A program made the position numbers and the translations under genes. The notes under the pieces are model-generated. The model saw nothing but the letters and a program-made list of their open reading frames with translations. It was not told where the DNA came from and ran no database searches. This document shows, in pieces, positions 22,326-34,064 of a stretch of 64,000 bases of DNA. Each line of letters begins with the position of its first letter. Position 1 is the first letter of the stretch. The DNA comes from Chlorops oryzae. Lineage: Eukaryota > Arthropoda > Insecta > Diptera > Chloropidae. The stretch covers positions 69,641,077 through 69,705,076 of the forward strand of contig CM035806.1 in assembly GCA_020466095.1 (NCBI GenBank). Reading direction: 5' to 3'.

Positions 22326-22350
22326 AAATGGAATTGCCCATATGAACATA

Positions 22351-23115
22351 CAGTACACTCGGGATAACGTCAACTAATTAAAACCGCGAGTGTTGATGTT
22401 TACCAGATTGTTGACGTTTATGATTGTCCTCATTTTAGACAAAATAAAATTGGAATTATAGTTTTAAACGTTATTTTAGTATCCAAACTAAAAACAACCA
22501 GTAATCTGATTCAAAAAAATTTTTATGTATTTGGAAAAATATAAAAAATATTTTAAATGAGATCATGCCACTTTCGGTTTTTAGAGATAATTTTATACGC
22601 GCAACATCAACAAGTTCGAAAACACAACTGAACAAAGAGAGCAAAAACCACATTGTAAGCACAAAGAGAGGTTCCCGGAATTCTGAGATTTCGTATTCTA
22701 CAGGGTGTCCCGTTGGGAAGTACATTCCTTAAAAAGGGTGGTAGGGGGTCCAAGATTACCAAAAAATCGTATGTGAGGGTGGGGTCCCAAATGCACCCCT
22801 GAGGAGTTATGTGGCTTTAAAGCTTTTTGACACTAAGCCCTGAAAAACTATTCTCCCACGCCAATGGTTAATTGTAGAAAACAAATTTTAATGTAGTTTG
22901 AAAGCCAATTATATGTGCTTAGGCAAAATTAAATTAATGGTAAAAATTGGGCCCATTGAAGGAAAATTAAACGGTCAAAATGAAAAATTCTGAAAAAACG
23001 TTCAATTTTTTTTAATTTGGAAGCCATTTTGGTATGAAAAGTGTCCAATTAACACCCAATTTTTTTATTTTGGGGAGTGGACGGAATTGGGGGTTGACGT
23101 TATTCCGAGTGTACT
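22351..23115. mobile_element. pogo-like MITE
   Basis: CAGTACACTCGGGATAACGT at the left pairs with ACGTTATTCCGAGTGTACTG at the right, one mismatch in about 24 bases. TA flanks both sides (22349-22350 and 23116-23117). There is no transposase. It holds a copy of the repeat starting TACAGGGTGT (22701-23075). Confidence 0.75.
22701..23075 (+). repeat. TACAGGGTGT repeat, copy 1
   Basis: It begins after TA with CAGGGTGTCCCG and matches 37926-38290 through landmarks such as TTGAAAGCCAATT, AGGCAAAATTAAATT, AAAATTCTGAAAAAA and GCCATTTTGGTATGAAAA. It is non-coding. The right boundary is approximate. Confidence 0.65.
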
Positions 23116-23371
23116 GTACTTCAATTCAAGGTGTAGGCACTAGGACAACTGCAAATCAAAAAAAAAAAAAAAAACACAGATCAGTGATATCAAACGAAAT
23201 GGGAATGTCAAAATCCGCTTACTTCTAATCAAGGTGTATTTAACAAGGTGATATCAATATTACAACAAGAACAACAAATCTGAAACTAAACTGTCAAATT
23301 ACTTATATGAAATTTTTAGACTTTATAGTTTCTTTGCAACAACAAAGCAATGTGTTTGTTTTAGATTTGTG

Positions 23372-24795
23372 TTTTTATACCCAGCGTAAGCGGGGTGTAT
23401 TAGTTTTGTGCAAATCTTGTACCAGGGAGAATTAAGCTCCGGAGACATAGAAAAATATATATAGAAATGATCAGGATCAAAAACTGAATCGATTTAGACA
23501 TGTCCGTCTGACCGTCTGTCCGTCTGTCCGTCCGTCCGTGGTCGGATCTCCTCCGAAACGGCTGAACCAATGAAGTCAAAATTGGGCACACATGTATATC
23601 GGGGTCCGAGTATGATCCTAAGTAAAAATGGGAGTTATCCGCCCACTGCCACGCCCACAAATGAATTTATTGTGTTTTCAATAAAATGCTTGTAACTTGC
23701 GAACCACTCAACACATTCCATTGATATTTGGTGTGCTGGTAAACTACAAAAAGGGACATATCCTGGAAAAAAATGGACGCCGCCCTCCTTGAGCCACGCC
23801 CACAAATAAGCCCAAAAATAAGGGCTTATCGTAACTTGTGAAGTAAAAGGCGTAGAAGCTTCAAATTCGCAGCATAGGTTGACCAAGGCAAATGAAAGGT
23901 GTAGGAACAAAAATTTATGTAGCCCGCCCACTGCCACGCCCACAAATAGAGAATTTTCATAACTTCCGAAGTAAAAGGCGTAGAAGCTTCAAATTCGGAA
24001 CATAGGTTCAGCAAGGCGAATGAAAGGTGTAAGAAATTTTTTTAATGGCCCGCCCACTGCCACGCCCACAAATGAAGATTTTTCGTAACTTTCGAACTAA
24101 AAGGCGTAGAAGCTTCGAATTCGCAACATAGGTTCACCAAGGCGAATGGAAGGTGTAGGAAAAAATTTTTTTTGGCCCGCCCACTGCCACGCCCACAAAT
24201 AAATATTTTTCGTAACTTCCGAAGTATAAGGCGTAGAAGCTTCAAATTCGCAACATAGGTTCACCAAGGCGAATGAAAGCTGTAGGAAAAAATTTTATGC
24301 GGCCCGCCCACTGCCACGCCCACAAATGAAGATTGTTCGTAACTTCCGAAGTAAAAGGCGTAGAAGCTTCGAATTCGCAACATAGGTTCACCAAGGCGAA
24401 TGAAAGGTGTAGGAAAAAAATTTTTTTGGCCCGCCCACTGCCACGCCCACAAATAAAGATTTTTCGTAACTTCCGAAGTAAAAGGCGTCGAAGCTTCAAA
24501 TTCGCAACATAGGTTCACCAAGGCGAATGAAAGGTGTAGGAAAAAATTTTATATGGCCCGCCCACTGCCACGCCCACAAATGAAGATTTTTCGTAACTTC
24601 CGAAGTAAAAGGCGTAGAAGCTTCAAATTCGCAACATAGGTTCACCAAGGCGAATGAAAGGTGTAGGGAAATAATTTATGTTGCCCTCCCACTGCCACGC
24701 CCACAAATAGAAAAGCAAAACATAGTGCGCTCATAATGTCAGGACGCTGGGTATTTCAAAGTCGGGCTTGACCGACTTTAGCTTTCTTACTTGTT
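23372..24795 (-). mobile_element. mini-me/Helentron-type repeat, full length with tandem core
   Basis: It runs from TTTTTATACCCAGCGTAAGC to GCTTTCTTACTTGTT (minus orientation). It has subterminal ACCCAGCGT/ACGCTGGGT inverted repeats, the GTCGGGCTTGACCGAC hairpin at its 5' end, (TA)n and (GTCY)n tracts and a tandem block. It matches the non-autonomous Helentron-associated (HINE/mini-me) type from flies. It is inserted in the hAT-like element. Confidence 0.8.
23840..24710 (-). repeat. tandem array, about 8 units of roughly 115 bp
   Basis: Each unit has AAAAGGCGTAGAAGCTTC, AACATAGGTTCACCAAGGCG and CCCACTGCCACGCCCACAAA. Units differ by small indels in the A/T run before GGCCCGCC. Long open frames over this block (WAWQWAG and similar) are readings of the repeat, not genes. 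The same unit occurs at 59850-60480 and once at 28740-28900. Confidence 0.9.
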
Positions 24796-25303
24796 CATAT
24801 TTGAAACGTTGCCCCAAAAATCCTCAATGTAATCGATTATCTTTACGTTTTTGTCAAATGCAAGTATTTTCCATTGATTGACATTTTTTTCATTGCAGCC
24901 CTCAAAACAAAAAAGGTATCGAATTCAGAAAAAAAGTATCTCCGTATCATTTGGAAAAAAAAGTATCACTTTTGATACAATTGTATCAATTTGGCAACAC
25001 TGAATAGGAGTTGTGCGCGAGTGGATCTTGTGTATGTAAAATAAAAGTTAATATGGTTTTAAACAAAAGCTTTAAATAAAATAAGCATGTTTTGTTTGCA
25101 AAAATACATTTTTATGCATGTGGTCTCTATTTCTTTGATTTTTTTTCGATTTTGAAACACATTTGGAAAAGTTAATAATTCAGAAAAGTTGATTACCCCT
25201 GGGACAAATCGATTAAATTTTGCGAGATTCTACTGTATTTTTGCAACAAAAAATTACAACAAACACATGACAGCCTACGCTTTAACTTCATTATAATTAC
25301 TTC

Positions 25304-27206
25304 AACCTACAAATCTCATAAGCATTATGCGGATTAACTTATAAGACGTAACAAAATTGTCCGAACAATTTTCACTTTGCACGTTAAATATATGCATGTA
25401 TGTATGAAATTGATTTTGAAAACTTTAATATGCAATTTTAATTTAAAAAGTCAAGTTATATTATTATTTTCTATTTTATACTTATATTAAAAATCGCCAA
25501 AAAAAATTATAACATGAGACTTATTTTCTAACTTTAAAATTAAGAAGTCTAAGAGAGTTGCAAAAATCGTCAAAAATAGCGTATGTGAACTTGAATGGTC
25601 CAAATTATGTACATAATGAGTGTTTTCTTATGACGTTATCACGTAAAACTATCGTCCGTAAATTGACTTTACAGACACAATTTTTTTCATTTGATTGCGT
25701 ATCATTTGATTCATCGATATTTACAAAGAACTTATATATAAAGTTATCATTATCGCTAACATTATCGGAAACATTTAAAAATACGAGCACATTTTTACTC
25801 AATTAATCGACGGTAAAACATTTTAAAGCTTCTAAAGCTATTCCCCTCTTAGCCGTTCTCCATAATTGAAGGTCTTGAGAAAGAAATAAAGAAATAAAAA
25901 TGTTACTTTTTTATGCCTAGTTATGGGACCTAATACACTAAGATATTGTAGAGTCATTTGCATTCATTTATGATTTATAGTGCACTTTAGTTCATATAAA
26001 GATCCATTTTGAGCGCACTGATGTTCTTTCTTTGCTTTGTCCGCGCCTCTTAGAACAAAGAACTGCTTATCGCATAAAAATTGTTCATTTCTCTATTATC
26101 AGCAAACTAATTTACAAAATTTATGCTTTAACTCCGCCACAAAGTGCCTTAATAACTTTTCTTAGAGACTGCCCACTTTTTCAATGTAGAAAGGAAAAAT
26201 TGCGGGCATATAAATCGTTCGGTGCAAAGTGAAGTTCGGAGGGTAAGGCTGGCTTCCACTTTATCGGTTTTAATGAGGTGCAAAGGAACAAATGAAAAGT
26301 AGAAAATAACACAAAAAAAAGGAGAAATAATAAATAGAAAACGACTAAGAGTAAGGGAAAGGAATAGAGAGAGACAGAGAGAAGGAGAAAGTTTCCACGA
26401 TTAGCAGCAACTCTGTGGGTGGATGCCAGCATCAATTTGAGATGAGCGTCGAGTTTATACATGGATACCCGTTTACACACATTTATACGCATTTCGTTTT
26501 GTTCGAATTTTTTATTCTCTTGTCTTGGTCCTCCTGTGTTGCTTTGCTTAAGAGGTTTGTATTGAAAATGAAAATGTCATAATTCCTTTTACTGCCTGTT
26601 TCTCTTGCTGCAAGTAAGGCCATTAAGTGGAGGAGCTCGTCGTTGGAAGCCTTGGAATGTGCATTGTTTCTCGAAATTTTTTTAATCTTTTTTTTTCGTT
26701 TTCTTTTTAATGGTAAATGTGAACGACATTAAAACGCAAATAATTCTTAATTTATGTTTGTGAGCTCAAGCGTCTTTGGAAAATAAAAAGGGTAAGTAAT
26801 ATATAAAAAATAAAAAAGTAAAAGCTGGAATTAAACAGTCTGAAAATGAAGAGAATGATATACTTTTGAGGACTCGCCAGCTCAAGAGAGGAGGAAATTC
26901 CGATTGAAACCAAAACAAAGCGATACTGTGCAGTAGACGTAAAACCGAGTTTAGAATACTTGAATTTGCATAGTTTTATGATTATGTGATTATTGTTGCT
27001 ATTATGACTCTTAAGATAATGCTTGAAAGGAATTTAACCGCGATTAAATTTGAACAAAACAAACAAAAATACTCTGGAGATGACGGGAAAAGCCGCCGAA
27101 ACGTTCAAGGCATATTATTACCTATTATTACTTTTTTATATCCGACACGATCTCTGTTTGGGGTATTTTGCATTTTCGCGAACGTGTGTGAAACCCAGAA
27201 CCTGTC
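25304..27206. other. no gene recognised
   Basis: AT-rich sequence outside the nest, without repeats I can name. Several 65-100 codon frames (such as 25558-25806 and 26181-26492 minus) have biased, low-complexity translations. This could be host intergenic or intronic DNA. Confidence 0.4.
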
Positions 27207-27214
27207 GATATAGA

Positions 27215-27543
27215 CAGTGGCGTAACTTCGCCTTGCGGGGCCCGGGAGAGTTCTTTTTCGGGGGCCCCCCCTTTATCCATGCCAAATAAAAAAAAAAAAC
27301 CAACACGTATTATCTTGTTTATTTTAAATATAAAAACGTTTAATAATAATAGGTAAGAATACATCTAGATGTATCCGTATCCAGGGGCCGTTCATAAATG
27401 CTCCAATTTGATTTGAAATATGTGGAGATAAATATAATTGCGATTTTTTTAAATATCTTTCGGTTGAAACAAGTGCATGGGGCCCCCTGGGTTATGGGCC
27501 CGGGAGATTGTCACCCCTAACACCCCCAATAGTTACGCCACTG
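27215..27543. mobile_element. 329-bp hAT MITE
   Basis: The ends CAGTGGCGTAACT and AGTTACGCCACTG (ending 27543) are inverted. The 8-bp duplication GATATAGA is exact (27207-27214 and 27544-27551). GGGGCCC words lie near both ends. It is non-coding. Confidence 0.88.
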
Positions 27544-27551
27544 GATATAGA

Positions 27552-28684
27552 CCATACAAAATATATATTGGCTACGACTCAAAATAGCCCACCTGGTAAA
27601 TTTACAATTAAATACCCATATCTTTAAAAATAAAAGTGATTCAACAAAAGTGTTAAAGAAACATAACAAGTTGAGTTGTGTCATAGGACACCAGATAAGA
27701 ACGAAGTTCATTATGGTATTTATATATGTTAGTAAATATAATTCGCAGCAAGGTTTTTCGCAAAAAACAATTGTTTTTATTAATCGAAAAATATATGTAT
27801 ACAAAACGGCCATAAGACAAATTTTTTTTTTATTTCTTTTGTGTTTTTGAACATAAAAATGCACAATCGAAGGTTATTGTTATGCTGTTGTTCAGCAAAT
27901 TATACTCATAAGTGCGTACTTTTATTCTTAATGGTGATAAATTTTAAATTGTCAGCTGTTTGTTGTTTTCAACTGTTTTTCACAAGCGAAAATGCGATAG
28001 AGTATATTCTGCTTAGCTGCATTCAATTATTTTCAAGACAATTTTATGCACTTACACGAAAAATGCACCTACCCGATTTTTTTGCTGCATTTTTGAGGAA
28101 CATATCAGAATGTCTTTAACAACACTTGTAAGGCGCTTAAAAGAACGCCTTCCAAATATTAATTTTATTAACAAAAAACATATTTAACTTTTGTAACAAA
28201 AGGAAAATTCTTTCATAACTGACTAGAAATAAAAAAAAAAATGCAATAAAATGAAATGAGGAAAAAAATTTAGTTTTATCGTCTTCAACCTAGCTTAAAC
28301 TTTTTGATGGTTTAAACTTTCAAATGATAGTCGCTATGAGAGTTTAAGCCAGGTTTATTAATTTTGTATCAAAATTTTTGAAAAATTCTAATAAGGCGAA
28401 GGCATCTTAGATCGATAGGAAAGCGTTTGAAATTGAAAATATAAATTTTCAATAGGGCTGTTAAAGGAACAATTTAACATGAAATTTTATTTTAAAAACC
28501 AAAAACAGGATGCTGTTAAAGCGAATTTGCATCTAAGTTGAATGCAGCTAAAAGATAAATTTTTTATACAAATACAGATAAAAATGTTGCCCTAGCATAT
28601 TTTTATGCAGGTAACATACATTTGCGTTAAAGGGCTCTACGCTCTAAAGCAGCAAGTAAATTTCCTATACCAAACACATGTAGA
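27552..28684. other. no gene recognised
   Basis: AT-rich. Short frames at 27517-27864 (minus) and 27841-28119 have no family resemblance. A weak inverted repeat (CCTAGCTTAAACT/AGTTTAAGCCAGG, about 28288-28350) may be a MITE scar. Confidence 0.4.
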
Positions 28685-29345
28685 AACAAGTAAGAAAGCT
28701 AAAGTCGGTCAAGCCCGACTTTGAAATACCCAGCGTCCCGACATTATTGGCGCACTATGTTACGAAAAATCTCCATTTGTGGGCATGCCAGTGAGCGGGC
28801 TACATAAAATTTTTTCCTGCACCTTTCGTTCACTTTGGTCAACCTATGTTGCGAATTTGAAGCTTCTACGCCTTTTACTTCACAAGTAACGATCAACCCT
28901 TATTCGTGGGCTTATTTGAGGGCGTGGCTCGAGGAGGACGGCGTTTATTTTTTTCCGGAAATGTCCTTTTTCGTAGTTTACCAGCACACCATATATCAAT
29001 GCAATGTGTTGAATGGTTCGCAAGTTACAAGCATTTTACTGAAAACACAATAAATTCATTTGTGGGCGTGACAGTGGGCGGATGTCTCCCATTTTTACTT
29101 AGGATCATACTCGGACCCCGAGTTACCTTCGTGCCAAATTTCGACTTGATTGGTCCAGCCGTTTCGGAGAAGATCCGACCACGGACGGACGGACAGACAG
29201 ACGGACATGTCTAAATCGATTCAGTTTTTGATTCTGATCAAGAATATATATATACATATATATGTCTATATCTACGCAGCTTAGTTCTGGCTGTTACAAG
29301 ATTCGCACAAACCTAATATACCATGCTTACGCTGGGTATAAAAAC
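28685..29345 (+). mobile_element. mini-me/Helentron-type repeat, single-unit copy
   Basis: It starts AACAAGTAAGAAAGCTAAAG with the GTCGGTCAAGCCCGAC hairpin and ends GCTGGGTATAAAAAC. It carries one copy of the 115-bp unit, the (GTCY) tract GGACGGACGGACAGAC and a (TA)n tract. It is the same family as 23372-24795 in the opposite orientation. Confidence 0.8.
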
Positions 29346-29670
29346 AAATAAGTACTTTGACTTACTTTCGCTACTTGAACGCATGCGCTTATTACAAGTA
29401 ATCGGCCTCACAGGGTTGCATTTAAGTCATACATTTCCTATACTTCTGTCAACCTGTCATAGAAAATTTCTGCTCTGAATTCCTTTCTTCAAAAGAATTA
29501 GCTCGTTACTTTCTTTCAATTTACCTTAACAGCGTTGAGCCCTTTAAGTGCGACTTCGTGAATAAGGTTTAACGTATAAACATAGTAATAGTCAGGCAAG
29601 CCTGACAATAAAATACCCGACACAGACACACATGTTCAAATAATTTTTAATAGCAAGAGGTGGTTAAGGC

Positions 29671-30030
29671 TGTAATGGAATAGATCCTTGTCGTTATCGG
29701 ATGTAGGATCAGCGGTTCAGGACTATGATCCGGATACTTAAGGATACTTTTTGTATCCTTCGTAAGGAATGAAGTCTTTTAAATAAAATATTCACTTAAG
29801 AGAAAATGACTTTTATTTGAACCTTATTCTATTACACTTAATATTTCACAAGAAAATAAATTCTTGAACTGAATTCAATGTCGGACGAGAATTGAATATT
29901 TTCTAATTTTTAAGTTATTTTTAATATTGATTTTCCGGAACTAATTTAAAATGGAAAATCCGGTTGCTAGACTTTTATAAATGATTTGTGTGTTAGACTA
30001 ATTAGCTTGCTATATTATATGTGCGCTACA
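29671..30030 (-). repeat. gypsy 3' LTR
   Basis: 360 bp from TGTAATGGAATAG to GTGCGCTACA, with TGTA...TACA ends. It differs from the other LTR at two sites (CCTTCGTAAGG against CCTTAGTAAGG; TTCAATGTCGG against TTCAAAGTCGG). Confidence 0.95.
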
Positions 30031-30045
30031 TCATTCCCCCTTTTT
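30031..30045 (-). other. polypurine tract of the gypsy element
   Basis: AAAAAGGGGGAATGA on the minus strand lies directly next to the 3' LTR. This is the expected primer for plus-strand DNA synthesis. Confidence 0.8.
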
Positions 30046-33000
30046 GTCGAGACGGAAATGTACCTTGCGACCATAACGAGAGGTGTATATTTCTGGGCCT
30101 TCCCTAGGAACGGTGGAGGACTCGTCTGCTGCGTTAACCGTTTGTTTTGAATCAATTTGATCAAAAGATTCGTCTAAGATAAATGCTGACTTTAGACGAT
30201 CTACTGTTATGTTAGATTTCTTTCCATTAACATCTACCACAAAAAATTTCTCAAAGCGTTTGATGACGGGGAATGGTCCTTCGTAAGGGGTTTGCAGAAA
30301 TTTTTTTACCATTGGATTTCTAACAAAAACGTGTGAGGAAGAATACAAATCTTTCTCGATAAACGTCTTTCCACCTGAATGATGACAAGTTAGGGTTGGT
30401 CGCAGGTTGTTCATAAATTGTTGTAGCTTATGAGCAAACTCTGTTCGAGGAATGTCCTGATTTTTAGTTGCTTCTGATAATAATTCGCCGGGTAGACGTA
30501 GACCCAATCCGTAGACTAATTGAGAAGGACTAGCGCCTATATCCTCTTTAATTGCCACTCGGAAGCCAAGGAGTATGAGAGGTAAAATTTCTACCCACTT
30601 TTCACTGTTGTAACATTTGATGGCGGCTTTCAGTGGTCGATGAAACCTTTCAATCATGCCATTAGAAGCTGGATGGTATGCGGTGGTGCGTAAATGTTGA
30701 ATACCTAAGAGATTCGTTAATTCCTTGAAGAATGCACATTCGAATTGGCGGCCTTGGTCCGTAGTCACTCGTAAAGGTACCCCAAACCTTGAAACCCATG
30801 TGGAGTAAAATCCATAGGCTACGCTTTCTGCAGTGATGTCAACTAATGGACAGACTTCGACCCAACGTGAAAAACGGTCGATCATTGTTAGGCAATATCG
30901 GAATCCTTTAGAAGGAGGTAATGGTCCGACAATGTCTAAATTGGCGTGGTCAAAACGTGCTGAAGGAGATACGTACTGTTGAAGCGGTGCTTTGTTGTGA
31001 CGATGAATTTTGCTTTTTTGGCAAGCGATGCATGCTCTGGCCCACAACATACAGTCTTTCTTCAAGTTAGGCCAAACGAATTTTTCTGCAACTAGTTTTG
31101 ACGTCTTCCTTCCACTAGAGTGACAAAGGTTATGAATCGATTCGAAAGCAATTTTACGAAAAGCCTTTGTTAAAATTGGACGGATGTTGCCAGAAGAAAT
31201 ATCGCAGTAAACGTGACTATTGTTGTTTGGTGAAGCAAAAGACTTGATTTCCAAACTAGAATTCGAGTTACGCAAAGCTTCAATTTCTTCGTCTGTCTGT
31301 TGTTGGCGAGATAATTCGTCGTAATCGATTGACTTATTTATATGTATTGCTTCTATTCTTGAAAGTGCATCAGCGACAATGTTATTCTTGCCTGAAATGT
31401 GTCGTATATCAGTACTGAATTGACTTAAGAAATCCAAGTGTCGGACTTGTCTGGGACTGGCCTTGTCGAGTTTTTGTTTGAACGCAAATTGTAAGGGTTT
31501 GTGGTCGGTGTAAATACAGAATTCTCTTCCTTCAAGCATGTGCTTAAAATGTTTCACACCTTTATATGCGGCTAAAAGTTCTCTATCATACGTACTATAT
31601 TTTCGTTGCGCCTCAGTTAAAAGTTCTGAATAAAAACCTAATGGTTGGAAACTTTTTTCAACTAATTGTTGCAATACAGCACCAACGGCTATGTCTGATG
31701 CGTCGACCATAAGTGCTAGGTTAGCCTTTTCTTTTGGAAAAGCGAGATATGTCGCTTCTCGAAGTTGCATCTTACAATTTTCAAAAGCAGTCTTGTTTTC
31801 TTCATTCCACACGATAGGGGTCTTATCGTTCTTTTTGTTACCGTGGATGAGTCCAAATAATATTGCTTGTTGAGTTGCGGCGCTAGGAAGAAATCTTCGG
31901 TAAAAATTCAACATCCCCAAGAATCTTTTAAGGTCGCAGACGCGCTGTGGTAGCTTAAATCGTGAAATTGCATCTACCTTGTCGGGAACAGGTTTTACTC
32001 CATTTCTGTTTACTATAAATCCTAGAAAAGTAACCTCATCTTTACCGAAGTTACACTTCGCAGGGTTGATTTTTAATTTAAACTTCTGAAGTCTCTCGAA
32101 GACAAGTTTGATGTGTTGCTTGTGTTCTTCCACATCACGAGAAGCTATTAATATATCGTCTAGATAGGTGAAAGTGAAATCAAAATCGCGCAATATATTA
32201 TATGATCCATAAAGCGTTAAAATGTTTGTCCAGCATTACGTAATCCGAACGTCATCTGTGTGAACTCAAACATCCCGAAAGGAGTTGTTATGGCCGTTTT
32301 AGGGACATCGGTTGGTTCCACTGGGATTTGATGATAGGCTTTACGGAGGTCGATCGTAGAAAAAATTTTGCGACTTGCTAACCCATTGGAGAAGTCGTGA
32401 ATATGCGGAATCGGATATCGGTCTGGTTCTGTTATAGAATTTAGTCTCCTATAATCTCCGCATGGTCTCCATTCACCGTTCTTTTTCTTTACCATGTGTA
32501 GAGGACTTGACCAGGGGCTGTTGGATGGTCTGCAAATTCCTGCATCTAGGAGTGATTGAATTTCTGCTTTAGCTATCTTCAACATCTCGGGAGAAAGTCG
32601 GCGGAATTTGGCGAAAACTGGTGGTCCAGAGGTGATTATGTGATGAGATACCTCGCGGGATGAACCTTTAGCGACCGGTAGGTCACGGGTGATTTCTGGA
32701 AACTCTTTGACTATAGATTGAAATTCGTTTCTGGAATCAATGACTGATAAACCAAGAATTGGGCGATTGATTAAAGTACTATTGCAGTTTATAGATACTT
32801 TAGTTACGTCATCTAGTAACTTACGATGTCGCATGCTTATGACAAGGTTATGATGACCAAGGAAGTCCGCTCCTAAAATGGGTTGAGTTACTTCAGCGAT
32901 AATAAAGTTCCATGAGAAAGGACGACGTAGACCTAGGTTAAGAATAACCCTTTTTTCGCCGAAAGTTTTGATGGGCGACCTATTTGCCGCAAATAAGCAA

Positions 33001-33185
33001 GTTTGCTGGTCGGGAAAACGTTTCTGCTGAGAATTAGGTGGAATTACACTGACTTCAGCTCCGGTATCTATTAGGAACTGCAAACCTGTATTTTTGTCGA
33101 TGACAGTTAATCGGCGATGCGTTTGAAATTGTCTGTCGTGTATCGCCGCTTGTGACAGACAGACTAGTTTAACTTTTGACTGCAA
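30031..33185 (-). pseudogene. gypsy pol (protease, RT, RNase H, integrase), broken in RT
   Basis: The first half (33185-32217) has the protease [11 protein letters not shown] and RT blocks such as [20 protein letters not shown] and [14 protein letters not shown] up to [17 protein letters not shown] then occurs where other elements have a Gln codon, and a frame change follows within 30 bases. The second half (32193-30031) holds the RT YLDD box, RNase H ([21 protein letters not shown]), the integrase His/Cys finger and the D,D35E core ([29 protein letters not shown]). Pol overlaps gag by 22 bases in the -1 frame, which implies ribosomal frameshifting. Confidence 0.9.
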
Positions 33186-34036
33186 GGTTGCTTACATTTA
33201 TGTGCGTTGATACCAAACTTTCGATGGTACCAGCACAGACCTTTTGTTGTGTCGTGGCTACTGTTCCTGTTAGGATCCCGGTTTCCTGACCTGAATCGGC
33301 TGCGGGAACGTGAAGATTGAGTTTTCAAACTCGCTATCTCTTTCGAAAGCTGAGAAATTTGTTGTTGTAGTGAAGCGGTGGTTATAGTGCCACTATTTGG
33401 TTGACAAACTTCTTGCACGGAGTAGTTGTCGTTGACTTCAGCAATTTTGTCGGCCATGGAAGCGATCTTATCGAGAGGCTCGCTGCTGACTGAAATTATT
33501 GCTCTCATGTTTGATGGTAAACGTGTCATCCACATTGACCTTAATAAAGCATCGTCTACTTGCGTACCAGCTAGATTCTTCATTTCGCGTAGAAGTTGTG
33601 ACGGACGTAAATCTCCTAAATCCATTTCTTGAAGCAACTTTTTTAGCCTTTTTTGTTCCGAAACAGAAAATTCCTCGAGTAAACGTTTCTTCAAGGTTGA
33701 GTAAGGATTCTCTGGAGGAGTATTCAATACTAAGTCGCTGATTTGAGCTAGGATTGTTCCATCGATTGATGCGACTACAGTATGAAATTTTGTATGCTCT
33801 GCTACGATACCAGCAGTGATAAATTGAGATTCGATTTGGGCGAACCATAACTCTGGTCTGGTGTGCCAAAAAAGAGGTACCTTTATAGCGATGCGTGCAA
33901 GTTCTTCGCGTCGATGATTCCCACTTCCGGATTGATGAGTGGTAGGGGTTGCATAGATGTGTCCAGCTGCTTGAGCTTGCCGGGTTGAATTATTTTGAGT
34001 CGGATGTGACTCATCGTCTGAGTTGGTTACCGGCAT
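33164..34036 (-). CDS. gypsy gag with CHCC zinc finger
   Basis: 290 codons from ATG at 34036, intact. Gag forms the capsid and packages element RNA. The central capsid region ([19 protein letters not shown] through [11 protein letters not shown], about residues 50-185) resembles gypsy capsids. A Ser/Arg-rich stretch ([10 protein letters not shown]) leads to the C-terminal finger [18 protein letters not shown], whose C-H-C-C spacing differs from the usual CCHC and is the CsRn1-type signature. GTTAAAC just before the stop TAG, in the right phase, is a plausible -1 slip site into pol. Confidence 0.88.
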   Translation of the reverse strand: MPVTNSDDESHPTQNNSTRQAQAAGHIYATPTTHQSGSGNHRREELARIAIKVPLFWHTRPELWFAQIESQFITAGIVAEHTKFHTVVASIDGTILAQISDLVLNTPPENPYSTLKKRLLEEFSVSEQKRLKKLLQEMDLGDLRPSQLLREMKNLAGTQVDDALLRSMWMTRLPSNMRAIISVSSEPLDKIASMADKIAEVNDNYSVQEVCQPNSGTITTASLQQQISQLSKEIASLKTQSSRSRSRFRSGNRDPNRNSSHDTTKGLCWYHRKFGINAHKCKQPCSQKLN

Positions 34037-34043
34037 CTTAAGA

Positions 34044-34061
34044 CAGTTGTTGGGGTCACCA
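34044..34061 (-). promoter_or_regulatory. primer binding site, tRNA-Trp-like
   Basis: Three bases inside the 5' LTR, TGGTGACCCCAACAACTG is read on the minus strand. Its first ten bases fit the complement of the 3' end of tRNA-Trp (GGGGTCACCA, recalled). The match is weaker beyond that. Confidence 0.65.
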
Positions 34062-34064
34062 GTA

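Larger units (their letters stand above)
20385..25002. mobile_element. hAT-like element, interrupted
   Basis: CAGTGTTGCCA at 20385 and TGGCAACACTG ending at 25002 are inverted. The 8-bp duplication AATAGGAG (20377-20384 and 25003-25010) is exact. Subterminal TGTATCAAAA/TTTTGATACA words lie inside both ends. After removing the mini-me (23372-24795) and pogo-like (22351-23115) insertions about 2.4 kb is left. It has no clear transposase, only an unrecognised 118-codon frame and a repeated motif. Confidence 0.8.
7804..25235. mobile_element. pogo/Tigger-like element, interrupted
   Basis: The left end CAGTAGAATCTCGCAAAA and the right end TTTTGCGAGATTCTACTG are exact inverted repeats for 18 bases and continue with one mismatch (CTTAAT against TTTAAT). 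TA flanks both sides (7802-7803 and 25236-25237), and the flanks join into a known MITE, which supports a true insertion. Once nested elements are removed only about 0.4-0.5 kb remains and no transposase is visible, so it was a non-autonomous copy. Confidence 0.7.
7769..25303. mobile_element. palindromic MITE copy split by the 17.4-kb nest
   Basis: This is the outermost layer. The sequence left of 7802 (GCTGTCATGTGTTTGTT) and right of 25237 (ATTACAACAAACACATGACAG) joins at a single TA to reconstitute the middle of the MITE seen whole at 7842-7972. The real sequence is about 35 bp on the left and 65 bp on the right; everything between is nested. The outer ends (GCAATAAGTG on the left, TTATAATTAC on the right) are degraded. 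Confidence 0.6.

Noticed and set aside
23400..24521. Chain of open frames reading WAWQWAG/FVGVAVGG on the minus strand
   Set aside because: They are translations of the 115-bp tandem unit of a mini-me repeat in several frames, with no start or conserved protein.
24042..24710. CRISPR-like array
   Set aside because: The unit is about 115 bp and adjacent without unique spacers, in a eukaryotic transposon context.
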